A stretch of 64,000 nt of DNA from Adiantum capillus-veneris (taxonomy: Eukaryota; Streptophyta; Polypodiopsida; Polypodiales; Pteridaceae). The DNA lies in the NCBI GenBank assembly GCA_014529385.2, contig CM043959.1, forward strand, positions 86,177,529 to 86,241,528, given 5' to 3'. Under the pieces are notes generated by a model, which worked only from the letters and a program-made list of their open reading frames with translations, had not been told where the DNA came from and searched no databases. The translations under genes were made by a program, and so were the position numbers. This document shows, one piece after another, positions 1 to 11,202 of the stretch (the stretch's first letter is position 1; every line of letters starts with the position of its first letter).

Positions 1-570
1 AGATAACAGCCAAAGCTCTATGGGATACCTTATGTTTAGTGTGGGAGAGCAAAAGTGCATCCAACAAAGTTTTTCTCGTGAAAAAGCTTATGAAGATCAA
101 CATGAAAGAAGGTAGCACAGTTTTTGGATACTTAAATGTTCAACTCCTTGTTCAGACAGTTGACATCTCAAAAATTTAGTGAGTTTGATGATGAACTTAA
201 GTCTATATTCTTGTTATGCTCTCTACTCAGTTCATGGGACATATTTTACACAACCATTAGCAATTAAGCACCCAATGGCAAGTTAGTGTTCCATGATGTC
301 ACAAATGCATTGCTCACTAAAGAGATTTGGCATAAATCTCTTGAAGATGCTAGTCATGGAGATGCTTATATGACTGGCAGTTCAATGAAGCAAAGAGACA
401 GTGACAAGAACAAGAACAAAAGCAAAAGTAGAGAGAAAAATCCCTATAGTCCAAGCAGAAACAGGAACTTTAGTAGAGAGCGCAATGCCAAAAATGTGGA
501 GTGTTACTATTGCCATAAAAAGGATCATTACACAAAGGATTGTTGCGATTTCTTAAGAGACTAGAAAAAC
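1..570 (+). pseudogene. gag: copia gag remnant with CCHC zinc knuckle
   Basis: Frames from base 1 read a UBN2-type copia gag (ALWDTL, LVKKLMKINMKEG, then ELKSIFLLCSLLSSWD). From about 286 a cleaner stretch of 92 codons ends in the knuckle CYYCHKKDHYTKDC at about 509-552, the C-X2-C-X4-H-X4-C form that binds genomic RNA in the capsid. A lysine/serine/arginine-rich linker precedes it. The 5' end is cut by the window edge and stops interrupt the first half. Confidence 0.85.
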
Positions 571-759
571 ATGCAAAAGATAATTCTGACAAAGGCAAAA
601 GTACGGTAAAGATTGAGGAGATCAACGTAGGTCTCCCATGCCTACCAATACAGTAGAGGATGCTCCTCCTCCAGTGATGAATGTTATGACATTAGTGATT
701 CATGTAGAAGTGACAACAGATCCCTTGGATGTTCTCATTTTCACTTCAGATCTCACTTC

Positions 760-1120
760 AAATGCTTTGGTTGCATAGGATGACGGTTACGCACAAAATT
801 GGATTCTCAATTTTGGTGCAAATTTTCATGTCACACCGCACGTAGATTGGTTTTCCTCTTATGCATCCATGCAAGGAATACTCAAGCTTGGTGATTTCTA
901 TGAGCTTGACATTATTGGAATTGGTGATGTGAAGATTCAAATGCATAATGACACTATTTTTGTATTGCAGAATGTCCGACAAGTGCCCAAATTTACAAAG
1001 AGTTTTCTTTCTATAAGGAAATTGGATGACCTTGGTTACACTATAGTATTTGGTAATAGTTCTTGGCTATCCGCAAGAACAACCTTTTCATGATGAAAGG
1101 TTGTTAAAACGGATCCAGGT
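760..1120 (+). pseudogene. copia aspartic protease remnant, catalytic Asp lost
   Basis: Reads WILNFGANFHVTP followed by LGDFYELDIIGIGDV and VLQNVRQVPKFTKSFLSIRKLDDLGY, the typical copia protease and its downstream linker. Family members have D-S-G-A at the active site; here the residue is Asn (aat) and the Ser is Phe, so the enzyme would be inactive. The best open part is 869-1093. Confidence 0.8.
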
Positions 1121-1179
1121 ACTCTACGTTTGTATCGAGTGTAGATGAACACTCTGTCTATGTTGCTGAGCTACCGTCT

Positions 1180-2190
1180 ACTGAGTTGTGGCATAGCCGG
1201 CTAGGGCATATTAGCCAAAAAGGGAATGAAAACACTTCAGAACTTTGACTACTTACGTGTGTTAGATTACAAATATTTTCCATTGTGTGAGCATTGTCTA
1301 TATGGAAAACATATTAGGTTGACATCTTCACCATTGAACAAGAAACTAGGCGAACCCTTAGACTTAGTGCACAGTGATTTGGGTGGTCCAATGCCACATA
1401 AGACTCTGGGGGGGCAAACTACTTTTTCACTTTCATATATGATTCTATTAGATAGGTGTTGGTGTATCTCCTTAAGTGAATTCTTTTCTACATTACAAAA
1501 ATTCCTCACCATGGTTAAGAACCAATCGGGGGAAAACCTCAAAGATTTTTTCATGGGCAATGGTGGAGAATATGTCTCCACGGAGAGCAAAGATTTTTGC
1601 AATAGAAGAGGCACTCGTAGGCAATTTACTGCTCTGTACACACGTACATAGAATGGGATAGCTGAAAGAATGAATCGCATGACTCAAGAGTGAGTTCTCT
1701 TTATGATTTCTATGGCAAAACTTACTCCAGAGTTTTGGGGAAAGCTGTTTTGACAGCAGTGCACATTATCAATAGGTCACCTAGCTCTCCTTTGAATTTA
1801 AAGATTTCATAGGAGTTATGGACTGAGAAAACACCAACCTATGAGCATTTACGTGTGTTTGAATGTGAGGCATATGCACATGTGCCCATAGAACTTCATC
1901 GCGCAAGTTAGATCCCAGGTCACACAAATGCATTTTTATTGGCTATGGTGTAGATGGACAGATGGGCTATTGTCTCTGGTACCCAGAATCCCACAAAGTC
2001 ATTCGAAGCTCACATGTGATTTTCAATGAATCAAAGATTCACAAGAAGCCCATTAAAGAAATTGAGTACAGATGTGTTCCATTTGAGGATGTAGCCTTCG
2101 AACCAACTCGGTTTAGTAGTGATGAACCTAAACTTCAATTGCAAGATACTACTATTTCTTCAGACAGAGTAGAGTCCAACAATTAGGCAC
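1180..2190 (+). pseudogene. copia integrase remnant
   Basis: The GAG-pre-integrase zinc region reads LWHSRLGHISQKG, then CEHCLYGKH (HHCC finger). The catalytic core starts LDLVHSDLGGPM. The second catalytic Asp region reads FFMGNGGEYVS where relatives have D-N-G-G-E-Y, so that Asp is lost. NGIAERMNR keeps the Glu region. The C-terminal part continues to GYCLWYPESHKVIRSSHVIFNE at about 1962-2030. Several stops and frame changes divide it. Confidence 0.82.
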
Positions 2191-2234
2191 CAAGATGCTT
2201 TGCGAGAGTATCACGTGTGCCCGAGCGGTTTGAG

Positions 2235-3390
2235 CCAGGTATACACCACATTTTGTTCATTGACACTGGAGAGCAAACCTGCTACAAAGAGGTTATACAG
2301 GTGGATAATAGCATTAAATGGGCGTAGGCTATGCAATTAGAATACAATTCGATTGTGGCTAATGACACATGGGATTTGGTTGAACTACCACATGGAAACC
2401 ATGCTTTACCTTGCAAGTGGATATACGAGAAAAATTAGACAACAGAAGATCCTAGGCATAGGTACAAGGCTTGTCTAGTTGCCAAGGGTTTCAATGACGA
2501 GATTTTCTCTCCACTAGTGAAGATGACTACACTTCAGACTCTGCTTGGTTTGGTAGCTATCTAGGACATGGAACTTGTCCAAATGGATGTGAAAAACAAC
2601 AATTCTTCACGGGGATCTAGATGAAGATGTCTACATGAAACAACTAGAGGGTTTTGTATGTGAAACTTAAAATCCAACGAGGGTAGAATTAGTTTGCAGA
2701 CTTAAAAAGGCACTCTATGGCCTCAAGCAAGGTTCAAGGCAGTGGTACCAGAAGTTTGACAAATTCATGCAGTCTCAGGGTTACATAAGGAGTCAAGAGG
2801 ATCACTGCTTATACACAAGAAAGTTGAATGATGGTTCTTTAATCATCTTGATCTTTTATGTAAATGATATGCTCATCACGCGGAAATCAGTTGATGGGAT
2901 CAATCAATTGAAAGAGATGCTAAGCACTCATTTTCCCATGAAAGACTTGGGAAATGCCAATCGCTTTCGTGGTATGCGTATCAAGAGAGATAAGGCAATG
3001 TGGGATTATTGAATTGTCTCAAGAAAAGTACATCCATAAGGTCTTGCAACATTTTAGTATGCATGGGGGAAGTCACAGAGTACCCCAATTCAAGCATACT
3101 TAAAACTCATCAAGGAAGACTGCTACATCTGACGCCATAAATGAAGCCATATGGTTAGCTCGTCTAGTGCAAGATTTGGGCATTTTTGAGGCTCCAATAA
3201 TGCATTATGATAGTCAGAGTTCCATTTCTTTGGCAGAGAATCTAGTGTTCTATTCAAAGGCAAAACACATAGAGGTCAGATACCATGTCATACAAGATGT
3301 ATTGGCTGGCAAGTGCATTCAGCTTGTCAAGGTTCACAGTGACGACAACCCTGCAGATGCTCTCACAAAGATCCTAGCCTCGGCGTAGTT
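2235..3390 (+). pseudogene. copia reverse transcriptase and RNase H remnant, YVDD changed to YVND
   Basis: RT begins about 2310 (AMQLEYNSIVANDTWDLVEL, ALPCKWIYEK), continues EIFSPLVKMTTLQTLL and LKKALYGLKQGSRQWYQKFD. The catalytic box reads FYVNDMLIT at about 2855, with Asp to Asn. About 20 codons are missing after LVAKGF. RNase H follows at about 3130 (EAIWLARLVQDLGI, HYDSQSSISLAEN, AKHIEVRYHVIQD) and ends VHSDDNPADALTK at the stop near 3386. A stretch between RT and RNase H is deleted. Confidence 0.88.
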
Positions 3391-3517
3391 TACACACTAC
3401 ATAGAGATGATGGCCATAGGGTAAAGCTTCAATCATGCTTAATGTTTTGTACAGTTGTACATAATAGCCACTACATTCTTTAGCCACTTGGGCCAGGTTG
3501 GCCTTCAAGTGGAAGAT

Positions 3518-4163
3518 TGTTAGGTTTTAGGCCCCATGGCCGACGAGTCCTGGCCAGGCGCCCACCCACTTATTCATTCTATGTTCACAATGTCAATAAG
3601 GAGTGAGAATGATCATTCTCAATAGCTCCACAAAGACCTACTATTGTTCATGTCCTTCCCTCGTCTCTCCTTCCCTCTCTTGCACTCACCACACGCGATC
3701 CCCACATGTGCCTGCAAAGTCCCAAGTGTGTGTTTTCTTGTCCGACGACCATGTGGGTGCACCTTTGTTTCTGTAAAGATCTATATGGTGTTTTGAGCAA
3801 TGGTAAAGCTTCCATGATTTTTCTCTTGCATTGTTTCCCTTGCCCCCACTTCTCTCTTTCTTCTTCTTGTGTGTGCGGTGTTACGGATGTGTGTGCCCCC
3901 GGGGCCCTTTCTTTGTGTGCGTATTGGAAGTGAGAGAGTGCTTTTGTGTGTGGCAATGATGTGTGCCTTGAGACAAGCTGTGAAATGTGTAGGTTGCTGT
4001 GGTGAGCGCGTTGGTGCGTTGGTGCGAGTGTAGACGATCGCTTGCTAGTGTGTGTTGAGAGTGTCGAAGGTGAACTCTAGTGGATTGGGGTGTTGTTTAT
4101 GCCCTGGGCTATAGAGAGGCAATTTGTTTGGGTGCGTGTGTTCCCCCATCCCCCTCTCCAACA
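3518..4163 (+). repeat. 3' LTR of copia element A
   Basis: It begins TGTTAGG directly after the copia-type polypurine stretch and appears to end CTCCAACA at 4163, giving 646 bp. The left border is clear. The right border is inferred from the terminal CA and from the start of L coding sequence just after it. The last 111 bp (4053-4163) recur at 36221-36331, and about 90 bp (3715-3805) recur inverted at 8105-8195. Confidence 0.7.
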
Positions 4164-6750
4164 TGGAAATCTTCGATGGAACCTTCAAGACACCAGAAGA
4201 GAAGGTGGTGGAAATGCAACTCATGCCAAGAGAGATATATGATGTAGTAAAGGAGCCTCAACTGGCCAAAGCACACGGGTGGCTCAAGCTAGTCGATTTT
4301 CAAAGAGCTTATGAACTCTAAAGCTCCATTGAAGAGGAGGGCATAGCCAGATTGACAGATCCGGTAGGACAAGCGGTAGAAGTACATATTACCAAGACAA
4401 TTATTCCTAAAGCTCTCAAGCAGCTACCCACAACATGTGAACACTTAAGGTGAAGGGAAAAGAAAAGGATAGGTGTTTTCTCCAGAAATACACCAGCAAC
4501 AATATTTGCTGATATGGTCCATAAACCAATTGAAGACTCAATGCGGCTTTTCTCTCAACGCTTCCACTTCACAGCAAAGAATCCAAGTAGGTACACAATT
4601 CCAACCATGCAGTGGCCTTAGCATTTACAACAGCCTCAAAGACCAAGTTATCGACATCGCTCAACCTATAGCAGTCTTTTTTGCAGAATCCTATGTATCA
4701 TTCTGGCCAAGATCTCCATTCATACCTTGAAAACTCTACAAAAAAGAAGAAAAAGTACAGGAGGAAGGGCTAGCAAGAGCCACCACTACTCCTTCACTTC
4801 CCTCAGATAGTCAAGAAACCACAAGATCCTCCTCATCGATCAATGAGACGCAAATATAGTAAGAAAACCCAACTGAAAATAATCAAGAGCTTGAGCAGCC
4901 AGCTCAAGAACAAACACTTGAACATGAGACGTCACAAAAGATACATCATGTGAGCCATTTAATAGTGGAAGTAGAAAACACACTGAAATTTCACCAAATA
5001 GAAGAAGTTCAAAAGGTGCTAGAGAAGCCACCAAAGGAAGTTGAAACTGACACTGGACCAACTATCCAACCCACTAAAGGGGAAACACTGGAGGAAGTAG
5101 CTAAAGATAAAAATGAACAACATGAAGAAACCTCCACGTTAGGCACAAAAGACTTGGAAGACATCAACGGGTACACTCAATATGCACATCAGATTTTAGA
5201 AAAACTAAAGGGTGAGGTGTACCATCGACAAAAGCACATCCATGTGTGATAATTAATCAGCAACTACTGGAAGACAAAATACAAATTGCAAACGCACTTC
5301 TAGAAGAGAGCAAGGCTCTGCACGAGACATCACAAGTAGAGACACAAAGGCTCCAGGAGACCAACACAAAGAAACAAGAGGACCTCTCTAAACTGACAAG
5401 GCTAGTGGAGCAATTAACAATTGCAGGAGAAGGTCAAGAAAAGAAGACCAAAGAATTGGACTCTACAATACTTGACACTAATGCACATGCTTAATGGATA
5501 CAGATGCAGTTGGGTGTTTCTAACTTGCAAGTGGAACAGAAAAAATCCAGACTCAAGGATCAAAATGAGTTGCTAACCAATCTGAAAGAAAATCCTACAA
5601 TACTTACACTCCAAGGCTCTACCCTAGCCTATCAGGCTATGGAAAAGCAGTGCAAGGACTTGGAGACAGAATTGAAACTAGAACGGATGCAGCGGAGGGA
5701 ACTTTCCCTCAGTTTTATGAACAAAGAAGAAGAATATCAGGCACACATAGCCAAGTTGCAAGCAGATATGGAATCCGCCATGGCACAAAAAGACGAGGCT
5801 ATTCTCTTAGAAGAAGACACCAGTGAACTAGCAATGCAGGAAAATGGAAGCCCTTCAATTCCTCCAAAGTATAGACCCAATAGAGGCTTCCACATCTGCT
5901 CGTGAACAAGAGATAGTGGATCCAGTGCCTGAAGGGCCCCTCCACAACTTCACTACAGAAGCTGAAAAGGAACTTAAGGTTCAGATAATCCAAGAGGCTG
6001 CAAAAATCTGGAAGGAAGCAATGGAGTGGGAAGAACAAATACTACATTTTGCTAATGTGGCCCAGCTCACTTCATAGCAAATAATTGCTACCTGACATTA
6101 GCAATCCCTCTGTTATCCACTAATCAAGTACGAGGTGCTCAAAGTGAAGGTATTACTAATCAAGGATCAGAATGCAGATGCATCAGACCCACATCCCCTG
6201 TGGAGAAAGACATGGTTAAAGAGGCATCCTAAATACATGACTCTATACACTCAAGCTCCACCAAAGATTTGCAAGGATCCGATTTTTTGACTAATGCCTA
6301 GAGTCAGAAGCTGGGGCAGCCATCAAAAACTACTCAAGAAACATCCTACCTGGCTAAATTACCCAAGGCTTGCCCCACTCAGAGGTCAAGTAAACAAGGG
6401 TTACATGGTCAAGATGCTCATAGAAGCCATGGAGATCTTCAAGCATATCCCTTATCTCTTGCATGTATCATGATGATCAAGATAGCCAAACTGATCCTCA
6501 GATGCATACAAACCTTCCACCGTGTGGAACAAAGTGATCCACCATGGATGACTTTTTTGAAAGGGAATAAAGGGGTGTGCTATGATCTTTCTGATCAACC
6601 AAGCAATGAAGTAATCTATGGAATTTATTCCAGACTCATGTTTTTCCCCTCATACTATATGAAAAGGCTTTCTTTTGGTCCCATGGTAGAGAGCTTACAT
6701 GTGTGCTTTGTCGCATACACCACTATGGAGCTCAATCATCCGATTTGATA
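4164..6750 (+). pseudogene. element L: coiled-coil ORF in env-like position, decayed
   Basis: Not recognised as a named family. It is homologous by eye to the ORFs at 46058-48071 and 33118-34244 (element J) and 61141-63951 (element K). The N-terminal block reads GTFKTPEEKVVEMQLMPREI, then DFQRAYEL. The middle (about 4950-5900) is long amphipathic coiled coil rich in Glu, Lys and Gln, seen in the open stretches 4950-5249, 5246-5494 and 5504-5905. The C-terminal block reads YMVKMLIEAMEIFKHIP, then GVCYDLSDQPSNEVIYGIYS. No signal peptide or membrane segment is evident. Several stops and frameshifts break it. The true start is missing because copia A lies to the left. It sits just before the L polypurine tract. 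Confidence 0.75.
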
Positions 6751-6888
6751 TGCAGTTTTGGATAGAATCCAACAAAAAGATACAAATAAAGTACTATGAT
6801 TCCCTTGAGGCCCTTTAGAAGCGACAAAAAATCTAGGAAGCCTGGCCGCTATCTCATTTTTGAAGCTGTGTCGTGGATGACCCACAAT

Positions 6889-6901
6889 AGAAGGGGGGGA
6901 A
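6889..6901 (+). other. polypurine tract of element L
   Basis: A run of A and seven G residues directly abuts the LTR start TGTTAGC. This is the plus-strand primer site of reverse transcription. The same layout (ORF, G-run, TGTTAGC) is found on the minus strand in J and K. Confidence 0.85.
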
Positions 6902-7291
6902 TGTTAGCATTTTAGCCAACTCAGGATGATCTAGAGACACAATGAGAATGTATTATTTTATTTTTTCATACACTCTGGACACATATAGCCATGAGCCATT
7001 GTAATTCATTGATTCCCAAAGCAAGTAATTTATTGAAAATGTAATTATAAGTCTATTACAGTGGGGTTGTAAGCTTCCAAATTGTAACTCTTGATCCCTC
7101 AATTCCTTATTTTAACCCTAAACCTTATGGCAAGGTATAAAAGCCAACTTTTGTAAGGGAGTCGTTTAAGTTCACTTTGGATAATGAATCTACGTGCCTT
7201 TACAGAGAAAACTATGTATTCTCCCTCTTCTATATGAATCTCGTATCTTCCTCGTGGATGGTCTAGTTGAAGTGCTGATTCTTGCACTACA
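6902..7291 (+). repeat. 3' LTR of element L (right end approximate)
   Basis: Starts TGTTAGCATTTTAGCC. A TATA-like box sits at 7136-7143. The right end is not proven: TGCACTACA at 7283-7291 is a candidate terminus, and CTCAACA near 7316 is another. There is no second copy in the window to compare with. Confidence 0.55.
7136..7143 (+). promoter_or_regulatory. TATA box in L LTR
   Basis: TATAAAAG lies about 235 bp into the LTR, a usual place for the U3 promoter of an LTR retrotransposon. Confidence 0.55.
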
Positions 7292-8104
7292 TTCGCAAGT
7301 GAAAGCTCTACTCAACATTGTAAGTTTCTTGTGACGAATCTCTATTTTGTGGTAAAGCAAGGCTATGGTTTGATGGCCTGTGTGATGAAGAAAAGATCAA
7401 TTGTGAAGCCCTAGAGGGGTTTTTTTGAAGTAGATATGTAGCAGATGCACATCTAGACAAAGTAAAGAGAAACTAAAGCTTGGAAGCGGATTTTCAAGCA
7501 TTCACATGGGAGTTCAAAGCCCTTTAGGGGAAGTTGATCAAAGTAACTATTGCATAGAATGTTGGTTTTTTGCAATTGAGTAAAGTCAAGGACTTCCTGC
7601 ATGAGGAAGTGCAAGACATAGTGGAGATAGATAGCCCGGTGTTGTATGAAGAAGTGGTAGCTCTAGAAAACGGGAAAACCAAGAAGATACTAAAGGAACA
7701 TGAAACTAGGCAAGGTCTTCCAAATGATGTGGTGTCAAAGAAGGTTGATGCGGTGGTAGCCAAGCTGATAATGGTGCAAAGGGATGTACATGTGCCAAGA
7801 TGAACCAAGGGTTCTATGGTTGCAGAGAGACAAGGTGATTCTTGTGCCAAGAATGTCAGTTAGAGTGGCTCCAATTGCGGAGGATGTGGATGTGGTTTCA
7901 GATCGGGCAAGGGATGTGCTGCCAAGTCAAGGTGTGATTGTTGAAGCTCCATTGAAGTGTGGTTTGCAGACAAGGTCAAAGCAGTGAAGTTAGAGGAGCT
8001 TCTCGAGCTCAAGATTGAAGAAGAGGTTGAGCCGGGTGATAACAGCTCTATGGATGCCGGTATGATTTGGGAGACCGAGTTGTCTCAATCTAGGTTGAGT
8101 TTGA
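7292..8104 (+). other. unassigned coding-like remnant
   Basis: Frames at 7570-7803 (VKDFLHEEVQDIVEIDSPVL, rich in Val, Glu and Lys) and 7784-7987 look like decayed coding sequence, continuing to about 8100 with KLEELLELKIEEEVEPGD. I recognise no domain. It may be the start of a further retroelement protein; no zinc knuckle or catalytic motif is visible. Confidence 0.35.
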
Positions 8105-8240
8105 CTCAAAACACCATATAAAGCTTCACAGCAACAAATGGTGCATCCACCTGGTCGTCGAGCAATAAAACACACACTTGGGGCATTGCAAGCAAACACC
8201 TCTACACAAAAAGCCCGCCCAAGAACTCACACACTCACTC
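8105..8240 (-). repeat. inverted copia-LTR fragment
   Basis: The reverse complement of about 8105-8195 matches 3715-3805 inside the LTR of copia A, including the shared strings CCCAAGTGTGTGTTTT and ATATGGTGTTTTGAG. It is therefore a minus-strand fragment of a related LTR. Ends are not defined. From 8241 to 8760 I see no coding or repeat structure. Confidence 0.6.
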
Positions 8241-8760
8241 TCTTGGGTCTGTGTAGGCACATCGGCTCAAGGCCGTGGCAAAAATCCTCTGGCAAAAAGC
8301 ATACTAGCCAAAAAAAAACTAAAAAATACACCCTCTAAGCCCTTGGTTGGATTGCACAACTTTGGAGCTGCTAAGTGACATCTAAAGGAGAAGCTATAGA
8401 GCACTTCCCAGCACGGACCAACTTTGGCTGCACCAACATAATGTTTCTCAAGTAGCTCTTCTCTTGCATAGGTCTTCTTTGCGACCCCTATGGAATCTTC
8501 TTGCGGCTAGTAGGGGGAAAGCTCTTGCAAGTGCTGCTTCATGGACTTTTTCGTTGCTGGGGCCGGTGAGCTTTGCATTGATCCTTGGTGCAAGAATAAA
8601 GAAATTGGCAATTGGGTACAATTTAAAATTGAAATATGGCATTTTGTCCCACTTGAATTGAGAGTGACCATTCTGAAGTTGAAAGCCAATATTATCACCA
8701 AAAGCTTAAAAAAAAAACTTGTGATCTTTCAAAACACTTGGTATAAAATTTTCATACTGG

Positions 8761-9371
8761 GCTATTAATCGCGATTAATAGCTACTTCACCAATTAGGCT
8801 CCATTTTTGGGGTTTGCCTATGCACTTGGGTGGAAGACATTGAATACTAATAGTATTTCACTCTTAAAAACATTTGGATGCAAAAAGAACAGATTTGGAT
8901 CAGTTTTTTGCTTGAAGGTCTCTCAAAACAAAAAAGGGATGATGTACAACTTTGGGATGTCCATTTGGCTTGAAAGTTGATGTGTGGTCTAGTGAGAACA
9001 TGTAGGAGTAGGTGATGACCAAAATTTTCCAAGGGCTATCATTTTTCACTCCTGATCTATTAATTACGATTAACAGCTAGGTTAAATTTTTATTGACTTT
9101 TTGGCACTTTGAAGTTATGGGGTGTTTGGTCACAATGTCCCAAAGCATTGAATGCAGTTTGATTATTTTTGGACACCCAAGATGTGTTTTGTGTTAGATT
9201 TTGGCTTTGGTGCAAAGTAAGTGCGTTTTTTGGTCTTGGAGTCGGACAATAAGTGATTTTTGTGCACTAAATGGGTTTTTGGCTTGAACTCAACATGTAA
9301 AAGAGTGCTAAATTGGAAAAGTGAAAACAGATGTTAGATTTAGCCCCAGACCTATTAATTGCAATTAATAG
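8761..9371. repeat. palindrome array C (295-bp period)
   Basis: Three near-identical palindromes recur with exact spacing: a perfect 22-bp palindrome at 8761-8782 (core ATTAATCGCGATTAAT), an imperfect one at 9057-9076, and the perfect CTATTAATTGCAATTAATAG at 9352-9371. Their centres are 8771.5, 9066.5 and 9361.5, so the period is 295 bp twice. The sequence between is AT-rich, non-coding and much more diverged than the palindromes. On the minus strand the array lies just downstream of the M RNase H remnant. Confidence 0.85.
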
Positions 9372-9504
9372 CCTGTAATGAAAAAGTCAGCCAAATGCAA
9401 TTTTGATGATCCACTAGTTGTCCTATAGTAATTCCTCCAGGTTGATACACAAAAGCAAAATTTCATCCAACTAGCAGATGATGTAAGACGGATTGCTCTA
9501 TCAA

Positions 9505-10400
9505 TCACGGTGTAATAGGAAGCAATATTTGGGAATCTACTTGCAGTATGGTCATTAGGGATAGAAGATCTTTCAATCGTCGAAGAATCATTTCCACAGA
9601 GAACAAATAAGCATCTGGTAAATCATCATCTACCCCCTTTGGTGCATCCCTTGAGGTGGTCCTTGATAGATGGTCTTCTCTTTGGTGCATGGTGCCCTTT
9701 TTGACTACCATTGTGAAGTCAAATTCAAGTAGGATGATGAACCACCTCACAATTTTTCTTGTATTGCATGGCTTATTCACCAAATAGAGCAAGGCTTGAT
9801 GATCCATGGAAAAAAAACTTGTTAGCTAACAAGTAATGTCGGAATTTTTTGACTGCGTACATCACTCCAAGACCTTCCCTTTTAGTGGTTGTGTAATTCT
9901 TTTCTACTAGTTTAGCTCTCTGTTGGCATATGAGATAGGGAAGTCCATAGTCCCCTCTCTTGGTTGAGCTAATATGTAACCAATAGCAAACTTTGAAGTA
10001 TCTACATGCACATGGAAAACTTTGTTCCAGTCTAGAGTTTTCAATACCGGTGTTGTGGTCAAAGCTTGTTTAAGCTTTTGGAAGGATTACTCACATTCAT
10101 CTATCCACTCAAAATGAGTTATAAAGTTACAAATGGGTTTTGCTACGATTGCATACATGTAGATGAATCTTCAATAATAGACACAATGTCTCATAAATGG
10201 GTTTTTCTATGATTGCATACATGTAGATGAATCTCCAATAATAGACACAATGTCTCATAAATGCTTGAACTTCCTTGAAGTTTATCGATCTAGCCATTCC
10301 AACAATCACTGCCACCTTCTCCATGTCTATGAAAATACCTTTTTTTGATACAATATGTCCAAGAATTTTGCCCTGTATAACCACAAATTTACTTTTTTTT
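9505..10400 (-). pseudogene. M: end of reverse transcriptase plus RNase H remnant
   Basis: The RT thumb reads KILGHIVSKKGIFIDMEKVA at about 10380-10310, followed by QAFMRHCVYYWRFI. RNase H reads PISYANREL, EGLGVMYAVKKFRHYLLANK, then DHQALLYLVNKP and IVRWFIILLEFDFTMVV. These are normal gypsy RT-RNase H motifs. The polymerase palm is missing. A 64-bp tandem duplication (10131-10258) lies in the RT part, and stops break the frame. Confidence 0.8.
10131..10258. repeat. 64-bp tandem duplication
   Basis: 10131-10194 and 10195-10258 are nearly identical head-to-tail copies, both beginning AAATGGGTTTT. The duplicated codons appear twice in the RT remnant (YMYAIIEKPIYETL, then LHVCNRSKTH in a shifted frame), since 64 is not a multiple of three. 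Confidence 0.9.
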
Positions 10401-10712
10401 CAATATTTAAACAAATCCTATATAGACAATGACAATGAGGGCTGAAATCATTTCACCTCTATAGCCTAGACTACTTGCAGCTTGGAATGGATACTCACAC
10501 ACCCAAATGGTAGAGTAAACTCACCCAAATAGGTACTTCTTCACTCAAATCAAGAGGCAACTCATGGGAATTACAAGCTCTAGCCAACCCAACAAGATGC
10601 GTGTAGAGAGTCGATGACGATGAGGCTTGGGATCACAAGAGATGCCAACCAAGCCGATGTGAAGTTCCTCCCAAGGTGACCAAAACTTCAGCCAACAAAG
10701 ACCAACTCCCTT

Positions 10713-10990
10713 TCAAAAATAGTGCTTGAGATGCACACCATTTAGTCGATTCTTGAGAAGACGGCCATTCATCCGCATCAGCAAGTACCATTGGTGGGAA
10801 AAAGCCTAATGGACCTTCTAAGGCCTGTCCACTTCTTCTTAAACTTATCCTGAAATGTGAAATCCAATTATCTTTTGTACTTCATCACCAAATCATGCTT
10901 CTCTAACTGTTTCTCCAGCAAATGTTGGCTGAATTTAGCTACTCTTTTCTCCCGTTGTTTCATTAAAAAATCCGCTCTGCTTACTGATCC
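10713..10990 (-). pseudogene. M: integrase C-terminal domain remnant
   Basis: Minus-strand frames read FLMKQREKRVAKFSQHLLEK, HDLVMKYKR, a stop, FQDKFKKKWTG, then FPTNGT and, after a frameshift, NGRLLKNRLNGVHLKHYF and a stop at 10713-10715. This pattern (basic helix, K-x-K-W-x-G-P, NG...LKxYF) is the C-terminal GPY/F region of a gypsy integrase. It lies upstream, in the reading direction, of the RT-RNase H remnant. Confidence 0.65.
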
Positions 10991-11202
10991 ATCTTTAGAG
11001 CTTCAACTTGTGATTTTATCCTTCAAAGCATCTTGATGAGACTTGTCAATCCGCCACATACCTTTTAGTGCACCTAGCTACACATGCACTGGCAGCAATT
11101 AGGCAGCATAGCATCATTGTTTTCTATGTCATCCTCACTTAATGTGGAAACTTTACGACCGTAGCCCATCATTTCATCGTCGATGCAAGCATCCATGTCT
11201 TG

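Larger units (their letters stand above)
1..3517 (+). mobile_element. Ty1/copia element A, decayed internal region
   Basis: Domains run gag, protease, integrase, RT, RNase H on the + strand, which is the Ty1/copia order. The 5' LTR and start of gag lie left of the window. The body is broken by many stops and frameshifts, and catalytic aspartates of protease, integrase and RT are replaced, so it is long dead. It ends at a polypurine stretch (3506-3517) followed by an LTR starting TGTTAGG. Its right LTR runs directly into a coiled-coil ORF (element L) that lacks its start, so A probably inserted into L. Confidence 0.9.
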
